Origin: Amborella trichopoda
Lineage: Eukaryota > Streptophyta > Magnoliopsida > Amborellales > Amborellaceae
Assembly (NCBI RefSeq): GCF_000471905.2
Contig: NW_006498122.1
Span: 3,434,512 to 3,498,511 of the forward strand
Length of the DNA: 64,000 bases
Reading direction: 5' to 3'
Under the pieces are notes generated by a model. The model did no database searches. It was not told the DNA's origin and saw only the letters and a program-made list of their open reading frames with translations. Position 1 is the first letter of the stretch, and each line of letters starts with the position of its first letter. Shown in pieces: positions 33,501 to 45,500 of the stretch. Made by a program: the position numbers and the translations under genes.

Positions 33501-36500
33501 TTTAGAAGAGTATCATGTTGCTATATTAGTATAATCGTTTAGTCAAAATTTCAATGACACCCTTTATAAATGACAAAAGTACTCATCATACCTATCAAAA
33601 ATTTCAACCACGCAGAATGGGGCTGAGGTTGCAGTGGTAATACCACCTGAACCCCAGTTAAAAGTCACATCCTCCATTCTCACTAACACTTTCAAAAACA
33701 TTTACTCTTTCCAAAATGGATAGGGGGCCTATAATTCCCATTGATCTACCCAAAAAAAAAAAGTCAACAATGTCATTGCCAACTGACAAATTGCTATATG
33801 AGAAACCAAATACCTTAACCCATGTTCATGCCCAAACAACATAGCCTTGAGAGCAAAAGTTGTTAGATAATAGGATACAGCCTTGAGCAATTGATCAAGG
33901 TGCTCACAATTGCAATCTTGCATCCCATTCTCAAATCCTAGTTATGACCTACCAAAAATTAAAAGAAAAGAGAACCTCCAAGCTAACGAAAACGCCCTAA
34001 CCAACCATAGATGTTTTGACAAGATTTTGATGGTGGAAATAGTGCCTGAAAGAATAGGCCTCAATTTCCACTAAGCAAAAAACAAACCGGGAAAGAGAAA
34101 CCCTAGGGTATGAAATTCTGCATACTCACCATCCCAAACATGATAGCAAACAGTATCTATAATAATAATTTATCACTAAATATAAGTACAACTAAGATCA
34201 GAACCAGCCATATGAACTTGGAAGAATGTAAAACAACATAGGAAACGAACTACATCTAATTATGCAAGTACATTAATTAAAAATAAAAAAACAAAAACAA
34301 AAGCAAGGAGCAGCTTACCAAGATTCTTGTAGGCAGTTGCCAAAGTATTTAGTGCAGCCTTTCTGATTTCACCATCTCGCTCAGAAGTCAACCCAGCGAC
34401 AAGTTGCAAGGCCTTTAATTGTCCACTTATCTGATTAATTGAGAAGCAGACAATAGTGAACCATTTGTAAAATAGTTTGCCGCTAATCATATGGAAACAA
34501 CCATGCCCAGAAATAATCTCAAGATACCTCTGCTCCATGATTATCCATCAAGAATCCGATAAGATCCACACATTCTATTCGAGTGCGATTATTTTTTGAA
34601 CGCAATCCCTCCAAAATATAGAGAAAAAGCTTGGTAGGTGAATAAATGCATGCAATTTGCTTCGTCAGAGCACGCATTTTTTCACGTACTTTTTCAATGT
34701 TATGCCCCGACTGCAACTCAACCATAAAAAATAGAGAAAAAAGTTAGAGAATGAATAAGCACTAAAATAACCAAAACTCTTGGCAATCATAAGAACAAAT
34801 GAAGAAAGAGTTTACATTGGTCCAAACAAACTACGCGAAACAACTTATAGTAAAGTCTGGCAATCATAAGAACAAATGAAGAAAGAGTTTACATTGGTCC
34901 TAACAAACTACGCGAAACAACTTATAGTAAAGTCAGCTAATGTTCACAACACGCTAGGATAAAGTACTAAATAGTGCAATAACGGAGACCGAATCAGATT
35001 AACAGTAACTGTGATGATACTTGGGAAATCTACAGAAAGAAAATGTCAAAGGAACAATCATTTCAAGGCAAGTACCAAGTCTTAACTCAGGACCAACATA
35101 AAAACGTTTCTAATCTCAATGAAGATACCCTTGAATAATAAGGGTAGCTATTGCCATTTTAATACAGTGAAAAGCATTTACACGATCTTTATCAAAGATA
35201 AGAAGATATCACTTATGCATATAAGCCTCAGTGGCAGGAACCTTAGACTGGGGCTCCCACACCAGAACTTCAATGAGTCTTCCACTAATAAACTCCACAG
35301 CTAGCTGCTTCCATGCAACTACAAGACAAAGTAATCAAACTACTCCTCTGCAAGTAAAAAGTGAAATCAGAATTCCCAAAGAACCAACATCTGAACATAG
35401 AACAAGAATAGACATCAATCACTTCCCCAAAAGAATTAACAACATTTAGCTTCACAGGCCGCAATCAGGTTGGGATCCAAACCTATTGGGGTGAAGCACC
35501 TCACCAGTTCCAGCAAAGTCCAAAACTAAGCCACAGTGCCATACTAGTTCCCACCATCAAGGACGTGTACGTGCAAAAAAAAAAAAATTTTTAAAATGCA
35601 AACGCCAAGAAAGTGTTGATTTTACAATAGGGAATGCTACCCTCTTGGACGGTTCCTCAGCTAGTTATGAACTATAAGCTCACATCTACAATGGCCCTCT
35701 CATGTGTGGCACCAACTCTTTCTAGAGCCCCACTAGAGGTCTACACATTAGGACACTTTCAGATCCCTACAGAGAATGGACAGGAAATACAAATTAATGT
35801 TAGGTCATATGTTTTTTTGAAGATGAATGTTAGGTCCTATGTTAATGTCAATCACCAATATTTATTGCAGGAAAACTAAAAACCTCGAAGATGCAACCTA
35901 ACATTATGGCACAAAGCATTAGAAGCTGGCCCATTGTCATATCAGTTACATGCCAAGAATGCATCACTTGGTAAAACCCCCCCAATGCCGAAGATGGTGG
36001 CATGTGTGAAACTCATTCTTAACAACAGCAATGAAAGATTGCAGTGTTGGAACTCCACCAAAATCTACTGAAAAAGCTTCCTATCATTCTTAAACTAGAA
36101 CTCAATACAAGAAACCAACCAAGAATTCCATTTGCGATTCAACAATCAAAACATATGACATCATTCCTGTAGAGATTAACGTCCTTCATGAACTTCAAGA
36201 ATGGTTCCCACTTCAAGTTGAACCTTCAAGCCATCTAGCAACCAACACTCTCGTAACAATCTCACCAATTTCGACACCACACAGCATACCCAATGAATAA
36301 TTGTATCTAAAGGAACCACATCATAAAGCCACTCTCCCCACACACCCATCATAAAATTTTAGGAAACTCGGTATCATCAAGATCATGACCAAAAAATATA
36401 GCAAGAGATTCAGGATTCACTACAGTCAACCAAACATTGCCATTGGCCTTGTGTTTAAAGTTGTATAAAAAAATGCAAAGACAAGAGGCAAGTTTTGATA

Positions 36501-39500
36501 TGCTGAATCTTTAACTACAGTAAATCTGAGTCTTGACTGAGACTTCATTACATTATTATAAAGTAAAACACAAACAAGTCTTATGATATATACTTCAGGT
36601 ACATTTGACAAAACAGAACAATATTCACGTTATTGGAGATTTGAATAGAGGCATTCTAGGTTTTTATCTATTTGGATTATATACTATGCTGATGTGTTTT
36701 TTTGTGCCTCTTTGACTATCGACTTGCATGTTAGCATTTTCATAGATTTGAACTTTTTTACGTTTGGCTGAAAAAATCAATTTTGATTGATTTTTCTTGT
36801 TAAGCACACATCTTTCTATACAACGTAGCATCTCACTCACTATTGAAGAGAGATAGTGTATGCCAATATCTACAAACAGGAATTAATATGAAAAATGAAA
36901 CCAAATAAATGACTCTCAAACCAGTAAAAACATTTTGCATACAGGTCTATTAAACCAGTAAAAATACACATCTAATTACAAATCGCTCCTCTTACCATAA
37001 ACATGGATCATTTTACCCTTCTCGAGTGTACCCAAATGTGAAAAGGCTGATTACCAAGACCACATTATCCGACCTAAAGCCACAATGGAGCATAGAGCCA
37101 TAGAATCAAACAATTCCAATGCTTCCATGCTCCGCCTTACCGGAGCACAGCCAGTTAAAACCGTGCTCCATAATACCGTATCTTACGCAATATGGTCACT
37201 CCAATTTTAACTGTTCTCCATGATACTATACCTTGAGCAATACCATCTCTCCAGTTCAACATAACATGTAAACAAGACCATATGGGTCTTTTTCAAGGGA
37301 GCAAGACCTTTTAAAGGGAGCAAGACCGTATCTCTTTGTACCATTTCTTCAAGCACTTTGTGAGCAGAGGCTAAACTAGTGCTTGAAGGAATACAAGTGT
37401 GCATGAATGTATCCAAGCACAACCCTGTTTTCACAACTTGACAATGGATGGACCTTCCTGGTTCAAGCTTTGAGAACAATGGGGGAAGTTGTGAGTACCA
37501 GGGCTAATGCTATTACTGAGTGTACTATTATGCACAACAATTTACAATGTATTCAGCCTCTACCTTCTCAATTTACATGGCCAGTGAGGCAAACTCAAAC
37601 TTGCGAGAGATGGCCAGTGATGGAATAAGTGTTGACAGTGTGAGTGGTGGACAAAGGTGAGGGCAACAGATGGGGCCACAAGATTCCATTGAGCCTTGCA
37701 TTCTCACCATGGGTACCTTAGAAGGCAGAGAGAGAGAGAGAGATTCTTTGTGGATTATGTTGGGGAAAAGCAAGGAGTTGAATAAGCAGAGATATCACAA
37801 CAAACTCCACATTCATATCTAAGAAAAACTCAATGCTTCCCCATACTTTCTGCTCCCTATAACAAAAACAAAATGTTCTACACTACTAGTAGATAATACG
37901 CAGCCAATAGCCAATTTACCATTGGCCCCAAACTAATATAACCAGTCTCTGTATTCCCTAAGAGGGTACCACCTTCTTGTCTTCATTTTCCATGTACCAC
38001 GCGTCTGAACAGTGAAGCATAGCAATTGTGGTGACATACGGTCCCTTCAATAGACATTGGCTAGCTGCAATGCTCCCCCAAAACCTGTATTGAAACCCTT
38101 AATTCCCTTCTGAATACACCACATGGGGTCCGATTTGATAATGATACAGGTTATAGCCTCCACCACTGTGTTTGGGCCGTGAAAGTACCCATTTGAGTTG
38201 CTCTCTTCCACTCTGACATCATTTCATGCACGAATAATTTGTGCCACTTATTAGAACAATTTTTAATTCTCCAAGCTTCTACCTTCAAATATCAGCAGGC
38301 CATTTATTTCCTTGAATATTTGTGCAAAAAGTTAAAGGAGAGGAGCCAGCAGAAACTGAAGTCCTTGTGTCCCAAGCAATAAAGGCTGGTTCAGCAATAA
38401 AGGCAGGTTCAGTAAGAATGGTCCCTGACTTGCTTTCCTTAGAAGGAACACAGCATTTACAAGATCTCCAGATAGTTAGTCCTTGCTTTCGCAGTCCTCA
38501 ACGTTGGTGACCAACAAACCCCATCTACAGCTAAGACCTTGTGGCCATCATCCATCCATGAAGAAGAACAAATCAGAACCCAAGTCCATCGTGAAGCTTT
38601 CATCTCATAATTGGGCTCCAATATTTGAATGCTAACGGCACCTCTTCCATGCTTCCTACTCCAAGGATAATAGCCCAATCAATGTTCAAGAAGGTGTAGG
38701 CGGCCACCTAGGCGGTGAGGGCTCTGGGCCACGTAGGTGAGCGCCCAGACCCAAAGGCGGTCTTCGTTGTCTTTTTCTTAAAGTTGGATCCCCACACCTC
38801 CCCCTATTTTATTGTATATATTATATAATAATAATTACAAACTAATAGTATCTTTTTGGTTTGGCAACAAATTAATTATTATCACATGCAAAAAGCATTT
38901 TCGAGAAATTAATAATTACGCATTAATACTATTTTTTGGTTTACCAATAAATTCATAATTATTGTTACATGCAAAGAGTATTTTCGAGAAATTAATAATT
39001 ACAGACTAATACTATCTTTTGGTTTATCACATGGAAAAAGTATTTTCGAGAAATTAATAATTTTGAATTAATATTATCTTTTGGTTTACCAATAAATTAA
39101 TTATTGTTACATGCAAAAACATTTTTGAGAAATTAATAATTACAAATTAATATTATCTTTTAGTTTACCAAAAAATTAATGATTGTTGTTACAAGCAAAA
39201 AGCATTTTCAAGAAATAAATAATTATGAATTAATATTATTTTTTGGTTTACCGATAAATTAAAAATTAGTATTTCACATAAAAATTATTTTGATAAATTA
39301 ATAATTACGAATTACTACTATCTTTTTGGTTTACCACTAAATCAATTACTATCACATGCAAAAAGCATTTTCAAGAAATTAAAAATTATGAATTCATAAA
39401 ATCTTTTCGTTTACCAATAAATTAATAATTACAGTTACATTCAAAACCATTTTTGAGAAATTAATAATTACGAATTCATACTATCTTTTTGGTTTACCGA

Positions 39501-42500
39501 TAAATTATATCAGAGGCGAAAAGCATTTTCGAGAAATTAATAATTACAAATTAATACTATCTTTTGGTTTACCAATATATTAATAATTACTATCACATGC
39601 AAAAAACATTTTCGATAAAATAACAATCAATAATTACCAATAAATCAGTACGACATTACCCAATACTGTCCCTCTCCACATGCCCCACATGGCTGAAATC
39701 CCCATGGTTAGGACCGTGCCTTACCTTTCTTAAATCTGAAAGGTATATGCAACAGGCATGAAAGAAAACTCGAGACAGCGCGAGTGGAGGTTTTCATGCC
39801 CTTAATGCTATAGTAACATAGTATAGATGACCTCCACTCAAAACTCTAAAATGAAATCCCTTTCCAATGATGCAGAACGCCAATTTGTCTTAGACCAAAG
39901 GGCAACATATGCTCACAACTCCTTATTTTACCCTAGGATCAATTAGAAAGAAAAAAGAACCAAATAAACACAGGAAAAAAAAAAAGATATTCAATGCACC
40001 CCATCTCCATTTTGGCAATAACAATCTGTAAAATAAAGACCTTCCATTCCATTCAATTACTCATCATTTCAGTCTTTGTCAAGGTATACCTTTTCTATTA
40101 GGCATGGGAGGAACATGGCAGCTTCAGCTTCAGTCAGACTATAGCCCTCATTCTTCAAAGTGTCAAAAAGCTCAGGAAGAAACTCCAGCACCTAAGAAGA
40201 TTGCTAAATCAATCAAGAGAAGCCAAGCGAGTATCCAATAAATACTTCTACTAAAAAGAGTACCTTTAATAAGCATGTTGTGTTTGACTCGCAAAAACGC
40301 AGAGCAGTCCATCTTAAAAGAATATCCACAATTTCGATTATCTCCTTTCCACTAGCTGGGACAACCTGAATACATAAATTTACTCCATTTGTGAAACAGA
40401 ACTGAAAACGATTAACGATCATAAAATAAATAAACAGAACCAAGAAAAAAAAATGACACGAGAATGAAATTTAACAAATTCAGGCAGCACCTTCTGCAAT
40501 AACTCTAGACCATCCACTTGCTTCTTGAAGTCTGTGCTCAGAAGTTGTTTGTGCAAGTCTTCTCTGAAATACTTAACTATATCATTCTGCATGAAAAAGC
40601 CAGTTAGAAGAATGAGCATAAAACATGCCTTATCAAAGATAAAAAAACAAATCCAGAGCATAAGTGTGAACCTCCAAGTCCTGAATTTGTTCCAACCGTG
40701 GTTCCTCAAATTTATGTTTACGTATGATCAATCTCTCTCTGTCTTCCTGTCGTATCGAAAACACAAATCAAATGTATGTAATTAACATCCAAAGTAAGTT
40801 TGTATCAAAGTAGGTTGCACTCAAGATACCTTGCTCGAGTCCTTCAGGTTAAATAAAGCCATCCCCTGGATGGTAAAATCTTGGGCAGCCACCATAGCAT
40901 CCTGCCTGGACACCTTTGTTTGATTACCTCTCTGCCCAAAATAGATTAGAAACCAAGTCTGTCAACCTATCTATTCATTCACAGGGGCACATATGTGAAT
41001 TAACGGATATCAGGCACAAAACATACCAAGGTCACAACTTTGCCTCCATGCTTTGGTGCACGATCATTGCATCCATTTAAAGCAACTTTGCCAATCTTTG
41101 AATTTATTTTAGGCCCCGGGCCGTGGGAAATCATTTTAGCAGAGTCAGATGATTCTGTCAACCAAAAAAAAATGTAACTGCAAGCATTAGCCAAGTCCAA
41201 GGAGCATGTAAACAAGAAAACTAAGCTAATGGACCGGTATAAACCTTCAAGTACACCAGGCCTTAGCCTTTCAAGAATGATGTTTGAAGCTGGTCCAGTT
41301 ATGTCCTTCAATGCCTTAATCACCTAGAGCAGAAGACAGGAATAAGTCAACAAAGATCAAAATATAAGAGGGCAAGCTTTCTATGCTTCCCCTACAGCAT
41401 AGAAGTTCTATCCTCCCCCGTATCCAACCATCCATTCTGAATGGAGGGCTAAGATTGCCCCAATCACAACGTCACGTCTTTACACTATTTTATTTTTAAT
41501 TATTTTTCTATAAACTATTTTGACACCAAATTTTGGACATCCATTCCTCTATTAAACTCGCACTAGCGAAAATATAAAAAAAAATATTTTCAATAAAATA
41601 AAATGGCCAACATACCCCTGAAAGTTCCAAGGGGTATTTTGGCCATTATATTTTATCAAAAAATTATTTTTAATATTTTTTATAGGTGCGCCCCAATGAG
41701 AGGATGGCACGTACCAAATTTTATATTCATACAATTTGTATAAAAAAAACTAAACATAAAATACTTTGAGACATCGGATCTAAGATCAAACGGTGAGTGG
41801 CTCTCTTGATCAAAATTGGACGGCTTGATGGTAGGGGGAGGATAGAACTTCTATGCTGTAGGGGAAGCATAGAAACCTTTCCCAATATAAAAATAACCTT
41901 CTAGAAGGAACCAGATAAAATCTATAAAGAAACTCCATCTATACCAGCTCCTGTCCACAAACTCTGACTATTTCAACAATCGAAGCTTCCGCAGCTTTCC
42001 GAACATCGGCAGATTTGTCCTAAACAAATCCAAGAAGTCCAAAGTTAACAAAAATGGTCATCTTCAACTCTCATTATATCAAACAGAAGAAAAATCAGAT
42101 GGGTGTACCATCATCGCAGAAGAAGCAGACTTCAAAAGGTGCCAAACTTCAGATGAGTCAGATAGCCTGGTTAGCTGCTTTGATAGCCAATCAAGAAGGT
42201 CCTTCCTCCCCTCAGCACCGAGTTTCGTATCAGCCAGAGCAGTAGATATGTACGGAACCTACAACACAGAATTTCCAAACAAGATGAATGCAGGAGAGTC
42301 CATAGTTAAATTCAATAAACATGATACAAAAATTACCATCTTATAGACCGATCAAAGAAAAAAAGATAACTACCATCTTATCGAGATGGACAGCCATAAC
42401 CCAAGCATCCAATGCTTTGATAGTGCTTTCTCTCATGTTCTTTTTATTGTCACCAAGGCATTTAAAAACATCTGAAAGGATACCCTGAAAAGTTACAGTA

Positions 42501-45500
42501 ACAGTTGTCAGAGACATGATAAAATATGTGAAAGTTTCAAAGAATCAAACCAATAATGGAAGAGGGGCTTGAGAAAAAACCTTGCTGGCTTTATCAACTG
42601 CAGATCCCATTGCAGAAGCAATATTGCCAATAGTACCAAGTGTCAGAATCACCAAGTTCTTGTTGGTATCATACAAACGGCCTCTAAGAGCTCCGAATAA
42701 CTCAGCTGAGAATCCACATAAAGATAGACACCAATTGAATAACATGACATCTTACATTGCAAACTGTTCCCTTCATAATAAATTGCTACTAGATACAATC
42801 AAATACTACACAATAACAAGTTGAACACTTAATAACTATGAAATCATATGGAAACATTGCAGCAAAGATACCAGTGCCAGTTGGCTGAATGCGTCGATTG
42901 GCTTCTTCCAAAATTTTATTGATTGATTCAATTGTTTCTGAACGGACCTGTAAAAAAACCCAAAAAACATAGATATTGCGAGGTAATTAGACCAACCTAT
43001 GCTGTGTCTTTAGTACTGTACTTGACTATGTATCTATCTTAATTGTAATAACCCGCTATATTTTTTGGAATTATGCCTGTAAATTCTTAGAACCGCAAAG
43101 ATAATATAAATTGCTAATAAAACATTAGCTTGTTCAAAATTTCAAATGGATTGCTAAATGGTAATTCCTAAATGCAAATTTCAATTTTTTCCGAAGCACC
43201 AAGAAGGCAAGGATACCAACACATTAAACACGGAAAAAATATACAGACTGGGTCAGCAAGCTTCAAGCTAAGTGTCCTAGACGAAGATGACCCCTAAAGA
43301 ATCAAACAAATATCACATAGGACACCATGACTTTATGTTTGTAGCCTTCAAATATTAATTTGGAATATAAAGAGTAGACACAAAAGGAACGTCAATCAAT
43401 AATTCGTTGAGAATTCTGGTATGAGAAGTAAAGAAGAAGATGATTAAGCAGATGATAACAATTGTGATGCAGGGATACATGCACACATGCATGCATCTAT
43501 AGTTACATAGCTACTTACATACAGACAGAAGAAAATACTTTTCCTATAGCTTAGAGCATCTCGCAGACTTGGGAAAAAATGGCATAACAATTAACTATGA
43601 TACTTCTATATAACTTTCTAGGTTTTACAATTGTAGTTTGTAACCTTTATTTTGAGCTTTGATGATCATAGACCATAGATAGAATCATAGACAAACTCCT
43701 CAGGGAATGTCTAATAGACTAGCAAAATTTATTTAAACAATGATAGAAAGCAGAACTAAAGAGCAATGGACAGAAAAAATAATCTTTTGTAAATTGTAAA
43801 AATATAATTTCCAAGTCTTGAATATAAGATAATAAACAACCAAAATTCCTAAATATCAGACCCATATGAGAACGTTCTTCAAATTTATTTAATTGTAGAA
43901 AAATTGGTGGTTTGTTCTATTTTCTTTTAATTTTATTCTTTTACTTCAAGAGAAATAAATCTTTCCAGTCAGAACAGTTAGATCAGATTGGACGAGAGCA
44001 GCCACTAGCACCAGTATGATGGCTGGTCCAGTCCTGATAACAATTGTAAAAGTGATGCAGCAAGAATCGGTAAGAAAATATGCAAGTAGAACCTCATGTT
44101 CATTGTGACATGTAATTCTTAAAAAAAAAAAAACCTGATGCACAACCAGATTCTTTTCTTTCTTGAAAGGGATTCAGTTATTGCACCATAAAAACAAATT
44201 TCTTCACAGAATGGGGCAAAAAAAAAGTTAAATATGAATACACACCCAATCTTAGGTAATAGAAGTTTGTAAAAGATACCTTCCAGTCAGGGCTACTGAG
44301 GTTCTTTAAAACACAAGGCGTAATCTTCCCACTAATATCTTCCCGTGGCAGCCCATCCGACCCAATGGCAGAAATAACTGATGAATCTGAAGCCCTCACG
44401 GCCTTCTTTGGCACTGCAGCATCTCCCTGTTCAATGCCATACCAAGTAATTAGAGAACACGGCCCATGAGAAAATAAGTACAGGGTATGCACCATGACCA
44501 AACTAATATACCTCAAAAGGATTTTTGTCATACTCAACATCAAGTGCGCTAAGAAGTGCAGGCTTCACATCAGAAAGGAAGCCTTTAACGTCTGCAGTAA
44601 AACTAAGTCAGAAGAATACAATGAAAATTTTCAACTCTAACCACTACTTGATTTGAAGAGAAAGCAAATAAATCACCTGGACCGACAAACTTATGTAAAA
44701 CTCCAATAAGCTTGATAGTTGAATTCCTAGCAGCAGCAGCACTAGACTGTAATCCTATGTCCTTACAGAAATCAATCAAATCCTGCACACAAATATCAGT
44801 CATTTTCTCTTATATAAGACAATGGAAATATACATTTGCAAAGCTGAATCCAAAAGTGAAACAAAAAGAATAAGAAAAGGCCAGAACAGACAACAACAAG
44901 AAGGTGAGGGATCAAGCTACCTTCAACTTTAAATGTGAAATGCCAAAGTCTTCAACAGCGCTAACCATCCATAAAATTCCCTCACTAAGAACCTTAGGGT
45001 TCTTGTGCTCTTTCATGATTTTAAAGAGCTAAAAAGTTTAAATAGAACTTGTAAGCAAACATTAACTCAAACATGTAGAACCAGATAAAAATTAAACAGT
45101 AACATTAAAAGTAAAATCAATTCATATTTAAACCTCAGATAAAATATCAACACCACAATAATAATTTTAAACAAGACCACATCCTTACTCTCTCAAAAAC
45201 AAATCCAGGGCCCACTGCCTCAGAGAAAGCAGTAAGACACTTCATTGCAGGGGCACGTGTTTTAATATCTGCTACTCTTTCACTTATCCCTGAAAATAAA
45301 CTCATAGATAAGAATACAACCTGAGCACATGCCACCCAGATCCTTCCCAAATAACCAAGCAGCTAAAAAGACTAATGGGCAATAGAAAAAGGGAATTTTG
45401 AATCGTACCCCAAATAGATAACCCCCAAATCCCGACCTTCCCAACATAAACCCCCAAGATAGGAGTTTTTACTCATTTATAGTCAAATACCACTCTTTGT

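Larger units (their letters stand above)
26705..40746 (-). other. MOR1: MOR1 exons 34-40 (TOG5) with the two giant introns
   Basis: Exons: 40746-40672, 40586-40476, 40365-40264, 40191-40090, 34710-34528, 34430-34319, 26781-26705 (codons 1151-1404). Landmarks: EDRERLIIRKHKFEEPRLEQ, SNTTCLLKVLEFLPELFDTL, HNIEKVREKMRALTKQI, LEGLRSKNNRTRIECVDLIG and SERDGEIRKAALNTLATAYK. Intron 37 (34711-40089) and intron 39 (26782-34318) separate them. Confidence 0.92.

Noticed and set aside
33614-33680. Possible SINE or tRNA-like stretch starting GGGGCTGAGGTTGCAGTGGT
   Set aside because: No clear A and B boxes at the proper spacing and no second copy seen in the window.
38457-38678. Minus-strand 73-residue frame considered as LINE RNase H or zf-RVT
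   Set aside because: No landmark motif is convincing; left unassigned within MOR1 intron 37.
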